This document shows positions 1-9,795 of a stretch of 64,000 nt of DNA, piece by piece (position 1 is the stretch's first letter; every line of letters starts with the position of its first letter). Under the pieces are notes generated by a model. That model was given only the letters and a program-made list of their open reading frames with translations, did no database searches and was not told the DNA's origin. The stretch is taken from NCBI GenBank assembly GCA_027257055.1, contig JAPVLO010000039.1:4122501-4186500 (forward strand), written 5' to 3'. The position numbers and the translations under genes were made by a program. Source of the DNA: Cephalopachus bancanus. Lineage: Eukaryota; Chordata; Mammalia; Primates; Tarsiidae.

Positions 1-300
1 TTCACCAAAAGGAGACCAATTAAATAGCAAAGTAAATATGTGTCATGGAATACTATATATCCATTAACAAAAATGGTGAATATAATATGTATATGACTAA
101 TCCCTAAAATATATCATTTATTTCTTTAAAAAGACCAAAGAGTAGCACGAAGTATTTCATCTGCTATCTCATGTTGGTATAAATTCCTGTGTCAATGCTT
201 GTATTGTATAACGTATCTACAAAAAAAAATGCATGAGAAACCATAGCAGTAGCTACCTCTGGTGAGGCAAGCAGAAGGGAGATTTATTTTTCTCTGCAGA
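1..300 (+). mobile_element. L1-like 3' fragment (degraded)
   Basis: The stretch around 40-130 resembles the end of L1 ORF2 and its 3' UTR: a 'tggaatactat' block, an A/T-rich run, then 'gctacctctggtgaggcaag', which recalls the tail of old mammalian L1M elements. No open reading frame survives. The left boundary lies outside the window. An old L1M assignment is likely but not certain. Confidence 0.35.
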
Positions 301-949
301 CTCATGCATTTTTTTAGTATTATGCCATTTAATCAAACTATTAACTAAATAAGCATCAAATATGCCCTGTTATGTACATCATTCCCTACCTATAAATTAT
401 CTTGCTTTTTTTTTTTTTTTGCACTTGACCATTGCAAATGCTGGTAAATAATCCCTTGTTTAAAATGAATAATTTTAAATACCTTGGTGGCCTCTTTTTC
501 TGTATGGATGCCTTCATTTTCCACCAAACAGTGTGTGCAGAGGAGCTGACTATGAGCACACAGTTTGCTGTGTTCATAATAACAGCAAAAACCACAAGAG
601 GTTCTCCCCATAACTCAGATGACAAGTCACAAGGCCTTAACCATTCCCCAGTTCAGCAAACTCCAGCTTTCAAATAAAGAGCTGTGTTAATTAGCAGAGC
701 CAGTTGGTGCTCAGAAGCTGAGCTGGATTCTTCAGCTATTATTAGTTTCTGAACAATGACTTGGAGAGAAGAAAAAAAAAAACTTTTACTAGGCTTTGAA
801 TTTTGAAACCACTATTCTGGCAAAAGACAAGACTATATTACACAGATAATTTAGAGGATTCACTTTACGAAATAGGTTCTGCTGGGTTTCCCCCAACCCT
901 ATTGCTTTATGGTGCCTTAATTTAAGACTGCAGGAGCAGAAGAATAGTC
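301..949. other. Unassigned single-copy-looking sequence
   Basis: AT-rich DNA with a T-run at 406-420 and an A-run near 770-781. I see no splice-flanked exon, no SINE and no transposon ends. The short ORFs on both strands have no recognisable domain and lie across the poly-A/T runs. Confidence 0.4.
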
Positions 950-968
950 GTGTGTGTGTGTGTGTGTT

Positions 969-1003
<35 letters not shown>
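950..1003. repeat. (TG)n microsatellite
   Basis: Alternating TG for about 53 bases, interrupted once near 967-972 by a TTTG step. Likely polymorphic in length and able to adopt Z-DNA. Confidence 0.95.
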
Positions 1004-1006
<3 letters not shown>

Positions 1007-1980
1007 ACTACTGAAAATAATTAATGTTGCTTTAAGAAAGTTAAAGGGAAAACAATCAAATGGCAAGGACACACTGACATCTGCTGGTATTTCATAAACT
1101 TTTTAAAGACAAGCATCAGTTCCAGACACTGCTCTCTATTTATTCTCGTGCACTGAGGCACATCCGTGGCCTGCGGAAATGATTACACCCCGGTAGGCTC
1201 CCCAAAATTATGTAAAGAGAGAATCATCAAGGAACAAAAAGCTGGAGAGCCTCTCTGTCCCTGGAGTGGCTCCCTCTCTTCTTCCCGTAAAGCAATCTAG
1301 AACTCTACAGAATGAATAATCTCATTTTCTTTTCTAAGTGGAAGAGTTGGCTTAGAGGCAAGTTAAATTCTGTGAGCAGTTTCCCCCCTGGTTTTATCTG
1401 TATAAATGACAATTCTACCAATCACTGTCTCAAAACAGTGAACCAGCAAGAGACACCTGGGACCGTGCCCCGTCTACGTAAGACCAAGGAAAAGAAAACC
1501 CAATGCTCCTTTTTCTAAAACCAACAAGAAAGAAGGAGACTTGGAAGTGAGGAAGCAATTGGACTGAGCACATGGATGAAAAGGAGCGATTCCGAAATGC
1601 AAACCTCAGGAAAGGGCAGGAATGTCTCCACTGTGCTGATCCAGCCCTTGAGGGCAGACTCCCAAATGTTCACATCACAGAAGCATTTCCCAGAATTTTA
1701 CAAATCTCTGATAGCAATGGGGAGCCAGGGAGAGCACATGAAGAGGTGGGGGGAGGTGAATAAATGAACTCCCTATTCTTAGGGAACTGTACAGTGCTGT
1801 GAAGACAGGTTCACAGAGTGGGGGCCGGCCCTCCCACCCATGACACAGCCACTTACTGAATGTGGCATGTGCACACAAGGGACCTGGCTGATAGGGTGGA
1901 CACAAGGCAAAACAGAGCGGGGCCCTGCATGAGTCCTAACACTGACCCTGCCAATATATCACCCTGCTCTTCTTTTCCGC

Positions 1981-1981
<1 letters not shown>
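1004..1981. other. Unassigned sequence between two dinucleotide repeats
   Basis: No transposon family recognised. A block near 1130-1240 keeps several CpGs in otherwise AT-rich DNA and could be a small conserved element. Overlapping short plus-strand ORFs at 1572-1767 in two frames show no domain and no splice context. Confidence 0.35.

Positions 1982-2029
<48 letters not shown>
1982..2029. repeat. (AC)n microsatellite
   Basis: About 24 uninterrupted CA units. The repeat abuts the left end of the mariner element that starts 12 bases downstream. Confidence 0.95.
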
Positions 2030-2032
<3 letters not shown>

Positions 2033-2041
2033 TACCACATA

Positions 2042-2555
2042 TGAGAGGGACTCAAAAAATGAAATGTATTTATAGAAAACAGTATATTTATTCTTAAATG
2101 TTTAAACTTCAGTTACCTCCAAAGTAGCTCTCCATTTGATGCATGCACCTATCGAGATGCTTTTTCCACTGCTCAAAACAGTTTTTGAACTCATCCATTT
2201 TGATGCCTTTGAGTGCTTCTGCCATTTTTTGTTTCACCTCTTCCACATAAGCAAAACGTTTCCCTTTGAGGAATTTTTTCACCAGGGAAACAGAGAAACA
2301 AGTTGCTTAGAGCAAGAGTGGGTAAATAGGGAGGGTGGAGCACAGAGGTCCTGCCATTTTTGGTCCAAAACTTCTGAACATGCAGCATGGTATGAGCAGG
2401 TGCACGCATAAATCACCCACCATGAAATGGGCAAACACCTGAAAGAGTCTCCAGAAAAAAAATTAAATGAAGCCAAATGCAACCTCTCACAACAATGCTA
2501 GCTGGTACACTGATGCCAGTGGGTTCCTAGAACATCTACTTAGGGTTTCCCCTCA
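2042..2555 (-). mobile_element. Mariner-type DNA transposon copy A, internally deleted
   Basis: The element is flanked by TA on both sides (2040-2041, 2556-2557) and has imperfect terminal inverted repeats: it opens TGAGAGGGACTC and closes with the complement of TGAGGGGAAACCC. Read on the minus strand, the middle (about 2190-2410) gives a degraded mariner transposase C-terminus: APAHTM, then KNGRTSVLHPPYLPTLALSN, corresponding to the region around the last catalytic Asp (usually PYSPDLAPSDFF), then a weak KGKRFADVEE-like stretch. The copy is about 514 bp against roughly 1.3 kb for an autonomous mariner, so most of the 5' coding half is missing and frames are broken. The same family recurs at 62,999-63,557. 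Confidence 0.85.
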
Positions 2556-2557
2556 TA

Positions 2558-3205
2558 TGTTCACTTTAGGTCCTTTGCAAAGGGTTTTTGTTTGTTTTTT
2601 TTTTTAAATGACATACAGCAATGTGAGATGCAATAAAAGGTGAACATTAAAATAAGGCTAAGGAAATAAAGTGGAGTCAAAAGTAAGCTTAATAGGCAAA
2701 ATCCATGCTATCAAATCCTATATACTGCCATGATTGAACTGTGAAATCAGCCCTGAGTCTCCTGACAGGTATTGTGAAAAGGGAAACTGAACGGTTATCT
2801 CACTTAGAGTGTCTGGTACATAAATACTAACAAGAACCTCAAGAAAGAGCAAACTCTTTCTGATCCTGAAACGGAATATGACACAGTGATTTCCAACAGT
2901 CCCCCAAAATTATCATCACAGCAACTAAGAGCAGGAAGTATGGATTCTTCATAGCCTGTTTTTCCTTACTTGTCTTCAATGACATCATGTTTCTTTTTAC
3001 TTCAAGTGTGGGGCTCCACTGTAACAATTATTAAACTTGAGTCTGAATGATCTCTTCTTTTTCTGTGTGCAAATACAATATCTCTTTTTAAAAATTTGTG
3101 GTCAAAAGGGTTTTTTACAATATTTTCTCATTATACACTGACAGCAGCAAGGCACAACTCAGTAGAGCTAAGTTTGTGGAGGGGGAGGTGTATGGCTCCT
3201 TGTCC
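2558..3205. other. Unassigned sequence
   Basis: AT-rich with a T-run near 2597-2606. No recognisable repeat or exon. A minus-strand ORF at 2839-3027 has no domain and no splice-site support. Confidence 0.35.
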
Positions 3206-3221
3206 TCATTAAATACTTTCA

Positions 3222-3516
3222 TTTTTTTTTTTTTTTTTTAGTTGGAGTCTCACTCTGTCGCCCAGACTGGAGTGTAGTGGCCGCTCCCGGCCACCGCAGT
3301 CTCGACCTGCTGGGCTCTGGCGATCCTTTCGCTTCAGCCTTCCGAGTAGCCGGAATTATAGGCGCGCACTACCCACTCCGGCTAATTTTTTGATTTATTG
3401 TAGAGATGAGGTCTCGCCAAGTTGCCCAGGCAGGTCTCGAACCCGCGGGCTCAGGCAATCCACTCACCTCAGCCTCCCAAAGGCGCAGGATTACAGGCTG
3501 AGCCACCGAGCCCGGC
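3222..3516 (-). mobile_element. Derived-type Alu with long target duplication
   Basis: Poly-T start, then a full dimer in antisense. It shows the derived features: 'ggctcagcctgtaatcc' start, ACAATAAATCAAAAAAT linker, the GGCC-rich right-arm hairpin, and a B box reading GGGTTCGAGACC. A 16-bp direct repeat (TCATTAAATACTTTCA) flanks it at 3206-3221 and 3517-3532 without mismatch, so this is a young insertion. Confidence 0.95.
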
Positions 3517-3794
3517 TCATTAAATACTTTCAACGGTGATTTCAAGTTCACACAGACAAACCCTGTACAAGTTTCCTGTGCAAAATGAATGGAAATCATT
3601 AGACACAAAATATCTATCCAAGAACTATGGCCAACAAACTACAGAACCTTTTGTATCAAAGAGTCTGGGAGGGAGAAGCCCTAGTTTGAACATCCAAGGC
3701 AAATAAATGTATAAGCAACTACACGGAAATGTCTAAGTGGTTGCCTTGATAGAACTCCCTGGAGCCTCAGTCCTCGGAGAGAGAAGCAACATCA

Positions 3795-3895
3795 CCTGTC
3801 TTTTAATCGATAAGAAAATAGAGGCTTAGAGAGGTGCAGCTACTTGCCCAAGGTCACACAGCTAGAAAGCAGCAGATTTTCTGGACCCACAAGGC
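3795..3895 (-). mobile_element. MIR fragment
   Basis: Contains the MIR core in antisense: 'gaggcttagagaggtgcagc' followed by 'ttgcccaaggtcacacagct'. These are diagnostic of the tRNA-derived mammalian MIR SINE. Confidence 0.9.
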
Positions 3896-4754
3896 TCCAA
3901 GCCTTGTCTTCCCACCCCTTGGCCTCCTGGCTCAAGGAGAGTGTGATCAGTGCTCTCAGAGCTTTTCTTTATTTCACCAACATCGAGCCTGCTGTAATTT
4001 CGACTGACCAACCTCCCCAAATCAGAAGTGAGAAACCCTGCTATGAAGAGCTTCACATTCTTAAAGAGATACATCCTTCATGGCTTTTCTTCTCCCCGAG
4101 GAAATTTTCCTAACCTGTGGAAGGAGAATGGTTTCCCATCCCTCTAGGGATTCCTGCATGCACATGCACTCTTGATTACAGCAGCACTTTGGCTAAGAAT
4201 GACAAAGGAGGAGGTGTGACCCCCTGCAACACCATGACACTGAGCCACACCATAGTGTCTTTCGGAGACTCACTCTCGAGCATAGGCAGCAACCCAGAAT
4301 CATACAGGGGCAGATTGCAGGGGATACAGACACCCGCTAGCGCCCCTGGGACGCGGCCAGGGCTATGGACGCTGAATCAGTCCGCTCTGTGCCCTGCTCC
4401 GTCACTTTTCATAACGAGTCTAATAAATTAGTCCTTCTCTCTGCCAATCAATCAGAGTCCGTGCATATGGCGGCTGTCAGCATCCTCGGCAGGCGGAACT
4501 CCACACAGAGCCACGAGTCTGTCATCTCTCTTAGCCACACATTTGCAGCTATGCCGGCCTCTCTCCCTTTCACTCTCAATCCATCATCTTGGTTACAGTC
4601 AGGAGAAAGAGGCAGGAGGAATCGCATTCCGGGACCAATTTGCCGCCTAGAGGTATTGTGAAATTCTAGCAACAACAAGGATAATAATGATGTCATAATT
4701 ACCAAATGATAATAATAACTGGCATGACTATCATAACCAGCGCCACGACTCCTA
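3896..4754. other. Unique sequence with a CpG-retaining block at 4290-4640
   Basis: The section around 4290-4640 keeps many CpGs and unique words (two ATCAATCAG-type steps, 'catatggcggctgtcag') and has no transposon match. It looks like a conserved regulatory element or a relic exon. ORFs at 4117-4431 and 4365-4661 (+) and 4448-4786 (-) overlap each other and show no domain, so I do not call a gene. Confidence 0.35.
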
Positions 4755-4965
4755 CACACACAGAACACACGCCAAGTGCCAGGCACTTTGCTACAATAAT
4801 GTCCAAAGCTGATTCATCATCTGACTGACCGTACGATGTAGGGATAATTATCATCTCCACTTATAGGGCAGACTGAGGTTCTGAGAAATTGAGGAATGCC
4901 AAAGGTCACGGGGATGGATTGGGTCAGAGCTGAGATTTCAAGCCAGAGGGTCTGATTCTGATAGC
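4755..4965 (-). mobile_element. MIR, near full length
   Basis: Antisense MIR. It opens with the complement of the 'gtgcctggcac' tail, passes 'gataattatcatctccactt', and ends in 'actgaggttctgagaaattg' and 'ccaaaggtcac'. Confidence 0.8.
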
Positions 4966-5094
4966 TGACACTCCCCTGTACTGCGCCCTTCCTAGTCCCT
5001 TCTCTATCCTAGTGTCTCTGCTCATCCTGCAGTCCCAAAGTGACCTCCGGGCACACCGCAGGGGAGAGAAGCAAGGGGATTCTGGAAGCAACTG

Positions 5095-5265
5095 CTTGAG
5101 TCTGCAAACTGGCTTTGCCACTGGGTCGCTGGACCTGGGTTTCTTCATCTGTGAAATGGGCACAATGAAAAGTCTGTGGCAAAAAGTTAATGAAAAGATG
5201 CATGAGAACCCTTTCAAGAAGAAGCTCCCAACAAATGGTAGCCATTAGGTACTGATGATGATGAC
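5095..5265 (+). mobile_element. MIR fragment
   Basis: Sense MIR: 'tttcttcatctgtgaaatgg' is the MIR core, with the decayed 'tggctttgccactgggtcg' upstream. It lies only 130 bp after an antisense MIR, forming a weak inverted pair. Confidence 0.75.
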
Positions 5266-5938
5266 ATGAGGAAGACAGTTGTGAAGGTTCAAGTCCACAT
5301 TCTCATCTCTGACGCTCGATATTCTAAGTCACACAGGAAAGAGACATCGGCATCTTGAGGAAAGACAGACCTCGCAGTATATAAAATGATTGCCCAAGTT
5401 CAGCTCTTATGCTGACAAAGGATTAATTTTGTGCTCAGGAGAAATGAAGAGGAGAGCTGATTCGGATGACCATGATTAGACGAGTGAGCATGGTTTGCAC
5501 ATCACACTTCAAGTGGTTATCAGGGCAGCTCCAGCAGTGAGACCACGATGCCCAGGGACAGCCTGCAGCCAGACAGGTGGCCCAAGTGCTCTCTCAAACC
5601 ACACTCGAGTGTGAGCCCAGAAAAGGGGCCAGAGATGAGAGAAATTGCAGGACAAGAGCCAGACTGCACCTGTGCAGACCTCCAGTGAGGCTCTCATACA
5701 ACAATAAGGCAATGTTGCAATAAATAGAAACAAGGGCCTTGCTTTCCTCTGGTGGCCCTAATGGGCCTAGCATCACTCTTCAGAGCAACTCCAGCTAAGC
5801 AGCAAGATCTCCCTGACCACTGCATCCATGACCTCTTCCCTCCCTCGTGTCATACAGAGGCAGCAAAAGGGGCCACGTGTGCAGAGATTAGCATCAGGGG
5901 CTGTGTACTCAGACTGTCAGGTTCAAAATGCTGACATG
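5266..5938. other. Unassigned sequence
   Basis: No repeat family or splice-flanked ORF recognised. Minus-strand ORFs at 5509-5776 overlap in two frames with no domain. Confidence 0.35.
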
Positions 5939-6231
5939 GGCTGGGCACGGTGGCTCACGTATGTCCTTCCAGCACTTTGGGAGTCCAAGGTGGGAGAATT
6001 GCTTTAGGTCAAAAGTTTGAGACCAGCCTGGGCAACATTCCAAGACTTCATCTATATGAAGAATTTTTTTAAAAAATAGCCGAATCTGGTGGCGTATGCT
6101 GTAGTCCCAGTTACTCGGAAAGCTGAGGCAGAAGGAACACCTGTGCTCAGGAAGTTGAGGCTGCAGTGAGTCATGATTGTGCCACTGCACTTCAGCCTGG
6201 GTGACAGAGTGGGACAGACTCAAAAAAAAAA
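5939..6231 (+). mobile_element. AluJ-like dimer
   Basis: Starts GGCTGGGCACGGTGGCTCAC and ends in a short A-run. The linker is degraded and the right arm keeps the old form ('gctgcagtgagtcatgattg'), so it predates the derived subfamily in this window. Confidence 0.95.
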
Positions 6232-6234
6232 ATC

Positions 6235-6330
6235 CTGAAGTGCCCCTTACCTGCTGTAGTGCTCCTGCACAAATTGCTTCACTCCTGACTAGGCCTCACT
6301 ATCTATCTGCAAAATGGGAATTTGAAAAGA
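6235..6330 (+). mobile_element. MIR fragment
   Basis: Sense MIR with 'aaattgcttcactcctgact' and 'tatctgcaaaatggg', a degraded copy of the MIR core. It begins directly after the Alu tail. Its complement carries a donor-like CAG|GTAAGG at 6251. Confidence 0.6.
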
Positions 6331-6377
6331 ACCAATCTCAGATAGTGCTAGAAGCATCAAACAGAATAATTCATTAT

Positions 6378-6710
6378 TCCATATGAGGCTTCTGTACCGT
6401 GCCACACACTGTGCTAGATGCTAGGCACACAGCAACGTCCGAGCAGGTATGTACACAGCTCACCTTGAGTTCACCATCCTGCAGGGTAAGTAAGAGGAAG
6501 AGGATAAAATAGTAACTCAAGAAAATGTCAGATGCCCCTGGAATGACTAAGGAGAATCCACGCAGGGAAACGAGGGAGTGTTTCCCTGCACCTGGGACTC
6601 TTGAGCTGTAACCTGAAGGATGAGAAGAGGGAATGGACAAGGTGAGCTGGAGAGAGGATGGGGGAGGGGACCACAGGCCAGAAAGACAGCACAATACACA
6701 GCCGGATGGG
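6378..6710 (-). mobile_element. L2 3' end
   Basis: Antisense L2. It opens with 'tgtgctagatgctaggcaca', then the 'ctcaccttgagttcaccatc' step, and continues to 'aacctgaaggatgagaagag', matching the complement of the L2 3' UTR over some 300 bp. Confidence 0.7.
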
Positions 6711-7060
6711 CAGAGTGCCTGGCTCGGCTGGTGCTGGAGGAAGCATTCAATCTCTGCACGCATGGTGTTATCATCAGGGCATATGCAAAGCAACGGGCAA
6801 TAGCGGCATTCCAGAATACAGAGACAGGCTTGGCGGTTGATGTGGGAGGAGAGCTGGATTGTCCAGATGTCCAAACCCTCCATCAAACTGTGTCTCCACC
6901 TTCCAAGGCCGGGGGAGCCTCCCAAGATGGACACTGTCAGCTGCACTCAGAGTGCTCCCTGAGCAAACCACCTGTCAGTGTCAATATCTGTCATGACACT
7001 GGCCCATGCCCACCAAGGGGAGATGCCTGTGACCACAATCTGAAAGGACACCTACCTGGA
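6711..7060. other. Unassigned sequence
   Basis: No transposon signature. A 155-codon plus-strand ORF (6620-7087) crosses from L2 sequence into this stretch, has no domain, and is judged fortuitous. Confidence 0.4.
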
Positions 7061-7061
7061 C

Positions 7062-7101
7062 GGATGATCTATAAGCAGAATGGATGATCTATAAGCAGAA
7101 T
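7062..7101. repeat. Two tandem copies of a 20-bp unit
   Basis: GGATGATCTATAAGCAGAAT is repeated twice without mismatch (7062-7081, 7082-7101). It sits 16 bp upstream of a larger tandem duplication, so the segment looks slippage-prone. Confidence 0.95.
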
Positions 7102-7117
7102 CTGTGAGCAACTGTTC

Positions 7118-7157
7118 TCAGGGAGTGCCCAGGAGAGACGTCAGCCAAGCCATCAAA

Positions 7158-7192
<35 letters not shown>

Positions 7193-7233
7193 AGGGAGTG
7201 CCCAGGAGAGACGTCAGCCAAGCCATCAAAAGG

Positions 7234-7278
<45 letters not shown>
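7118..7278. repeat. Tandem duplication of a 43-bp unit, each copy followed by (TG)n
   Basis: The same single-copy block of about 42-43 bp (starts TCAGGGAGTGCCCAGGAGAG, ends CATCAAAAGG) occurs at 7118-7160 and 7191-7233. Each copy is followed by a TG run, about 30 and 44 bases long. Identity between blocks is essentially complete, so the duplication is recent. Confidence 0.95.
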
Positions 7279-7280
<2 letters not shown>

Positions 7281-7523
7281 CTTCCAAGTGCGTGCGTGTG
7301 TTGCCTCTTTGAAGGGAGTCCCCAGAGAAAGAACTAAGTTGGATAATGTATACAGATGTATCCTCTCGGCATCTCCCACCCACCCACACACCGCATTACT
7401 GGGAAATGAGGTTCTTTTTTTCCCTGTAAAATAATCTCTCTTCTTGAATGGAAGATTTTGGTCTAAGTCCCAAAAGGAGGTAGGCAGGGTAAAGCTTAAC
7501 CTCTTAGATGTTGCAGGGCTTAC

Positions 7524-7593
7524 CTTTTCAGACACCACTCGGGCCATAGATCAAACTTGGTCATGGAAATAACTTGGAAGTTCGAGAAAAGAG
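7524..7593 (-). other. Candidate internal exon (minus strand)
   Basis: On the minus strand a strong donor AAAAG|GTAAGC ends at 7524, and an AG acceptor with a weak pyrimidine tract precedes 7593. The 70-bp segment is open in one frame (ALFSNFQVISMTKFDLWPEW, then CLK) and keeps CpGs despite AT-rich surroundings. The open frame needs one base from the upstream exon, which the donor at 12,199 supplies in the MVSVAGG frame. I do not recognise the peptide. Chance is a real alternative. Confidence 0.25.
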
Positions 7594-7689
7594 CTGCTTG
7601 TTTATTTACGCATGTTGGAAACATCTCACCATATCCCCATGATGTTTAAGCCATAAGTACATCATGGCTTCCCATTAGACTAATAGCCA

Positions 7690-7955
7690 GACTCCTTCCC
7701 AGGCCTCTCCCGCCTCTATGACCAGCCTTCATTTATATGATTTTCTTACCAGCCTCCAGGCCTTTGCACTGGTTGGTCCCTCTCTCTGCAACACTCCATG
7801 CAGATAACCATCTTAGATGCTAGAATGGAAGCTCTATCTGGACCTGGACCGGCGTTCTGTATACATTGCTCACTCTGTATTCCAAGTGCTTTCAGTAGTG
7901 CTTGGCACACAGAAGGTTCTCAATGAATACTCAACAACTTACAGAATGAATGGAG
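7690..7955 (+). mobile_element. L2 3' end
   Basis: Sense L2: 'caggcctttgcactggttgg', 'gaatggaagctctatctgg', then 'tgcttggcacacagaaggt' and the 'caatgaatactcaacaactt' tail. Confidence 0.8.
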
Positions 7956-7984
7956 ACATTCATACATGATATCAGCTATTTCTT

Positions 7985-8225
7985 TTCACATAGCTCTCAG
8001 TTCAAATTTCTCCTCCTTGAGAAGTCCCTCAAAGTGATGCTCTATCACATGGCCATATTATAAGTTTTGGAGCCCTTGTCATTATCCTTTTACAAATATA
8101 TTTGTGCATTTTGTTTATTGTCTACCTATCCCTATGATAATAGAAGCCCCAAGAAAGCAAAGTTCTCATCTGGCCTGTTTACTAAGCACAGGGCCTAGCA
8201 CATGGTACGTTCTGAGTAAATGTTG
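7985..8225 (+). mobile_element. Second L2 3' end in tandem
   Basis: 'ttctcctccttgagaagtcc' to 'cagggcctagcacatggtac' and 'tctgagtaaatgttgactgc' repeats the L2 tail in the same orientation 30 bp after the previous copy. Two insertions or a duplication are both possible. Confidence 0.75.
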
Positions 8226-8439
8226 ACTGCATTAGCCACTCCTTCCCCGGAGACAACACATCCATCCTTAGTAGTAGCAGGCTGTCATCCCCTACATCTC
8301 TGTGTCTAATGCCCAATGACAAATCAGTGGTAGTGAATGGTGGTGCTCAGACACAGCCATAGATACAACATATGAAGAGGTGACTGCATGCATCATTTTT
8401 CATGTTGACCTCCAGCTCTACCACCTAGTCTAACGGCAT

Positions 8440-8935
8440 TCACTGTTGACGTCACCTGAAAGTGCTGGGTCCCCTCATTTTGAAGTTCCTTCACTGATTG
8501 ATTCTTTAATTAAAGTTTTAATATTTATACTTGTGCCTGGAGGCAGTATTTTAAATAATGGAGGCAGACATCGGGAAGAGCCTCGTAGCTTCCTTAAAAG
8601 CATCATCTCCGTGTCTGAGGTCTTCAACATCACAGTACGGATGCATGTGAACGTGACAGATTAAGGGATGATTTTAGGAAAGTCGGCCAGTATTAATTTG
8701 TGGATCATGCTTACTGTGGAACTCCCATGCTGGGTGGCAAAGGCAGGACGCGTTGCCCTGTGTCCTTCAGAGCAAATGTACTCAGATTTCAACAGTCTCC
8801 TTACACGCCACTGGGAAATCACTGCATCCCCAAAGTACTTTCTGTGTCACATACGATTTCCCTCTTGGAATGTGTTCATTACTCCACATATCAGCTTAAA
8901 GGATGCAAACAAAATGGTCTAATTTTTGAAAAGGT
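8440..8935. promoter_or_regulatory. Conserved-looking non-coding block with CRE palindrome
   Basis: Repeat-free, information-rich sequence containing a perfect TGACGTCA (8447-8454), a TTAATTAAAG homeodomain-type site near 8505-8515, and several retained CpGs. Two short plus-strand ORFs cross it in different frames, which argues against coding. A donor-like AAAAG|GTAAGA closes the block near 8935. Confidence 0.35.
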
Positions 8936-9649
8936 AAGATGTCAGACATATATACAGGGCAGACCCAATTTTCTGGGTACAAATAAAAAATTAACTGAAA
9001 GGACTTTGATAAAATAGAATGGCTTGGGGTGGCTTAAGCTAAAAGGACTAAACCTATTTTTTTAAGTCATCAGAGACATGAGGATGTCTGAAGACCTGTG
9101 CTCAGACCTTACAGGAGGAGGTAAAAAAATAGCATCAATTATCATGAAGAGAAAATAGGACAGAGAGGGCCACTTCCAGGAGGAGAAATCTGCTCAGACC
9201 CACGTCTTGGTTTGGCTTCTGAGTGGAAAACTATGGGGCCACGGGGTGATGTTAAAGACAGTGTGTTCCTAGGAGAGCAAGATTTATCGAGACATAACTG
9301 GAACTCAGTACCTGTTGACTGGTAAGTTCCTGTGTCCCACATCTCCCCTAGACCCTGGCCACCTCTACTTTCTGCATCTGTGAGCTTTAATACTTTAGAT
9401 AACTCCTGTCCGTGGAACCCCTCACACAGTTAAGATAAAAACGTCTGGAGGTCTGCTGAGCAACACTGTGCTGCTTGTTCACAATAGTGAAAAGTAGACT
9501 CAAACGTCTATAAAGAGGAGATATACCATGTTGTGTTCGTGACGCAACAAAATTTAGAGGAAATTTGTTTAAGAACTGGATTGAAGTATTCATAGACTCA
9601 GGTTTTTTCTGTGTGTGCTTTTATGTGGGCTATCTTTATTTTTTAATAT
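8936..9649. other. Unassigned sequence, possible L1 trace near 9470-9540
   Basis: Mostly unrecognised. 'cacaatagtgaaaagtagac' recalls the L1 phrase for cacaatagccaaa... but is too degraded to call. Confidence 0.3.
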
Positions 9650-9795
9650 TTTCTTTCTATTTATTTTCTTTTTCTCTTTTTATTTCAATAACTTTAGGGT
9701 GTACAAATAGTTCTTGGTTACATGCATGCATAGGCAAAAAAGTCTGGGCTTGAAGTGTACTTGCCACCCTACCTGTACAGTAGGTGATTGAGTTT
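9650..9795 (-). mobile_element. L1 3' UTR fragment
   Basis: Antisense match to the end of L1MA/L1PB-type 3' UTRs: 'tttcaataactttagggtgt', 'ttcttggttacatgcatgca', 'tgaagtgtacttgccaccct'. Confidence 0.55.

Noticed and set aside
3206..3221. Integration site of a virus
   Set aside because: The direct repeat is the Alu target-site duplication; no viral genes occur anywhere in the window.
6245..6251. Strong minus-strand donor CAG|GTAAGG
   Set aside because: Lies inside a MIR fragment; the matching upstream acceptor also comes from MIR, so it is at best a potential exonised repeat.
7062..7278. CRISPR array
   Set aside because: Direct tandem duplications with microsatellites, no repeat-spacer pattern, and a eukaryotic genome.
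7104..7434. Cys/Val-rich and His/Thr-rich ORFs
   Set aside because: Translations of the TG/CA microsatellite in different frames.
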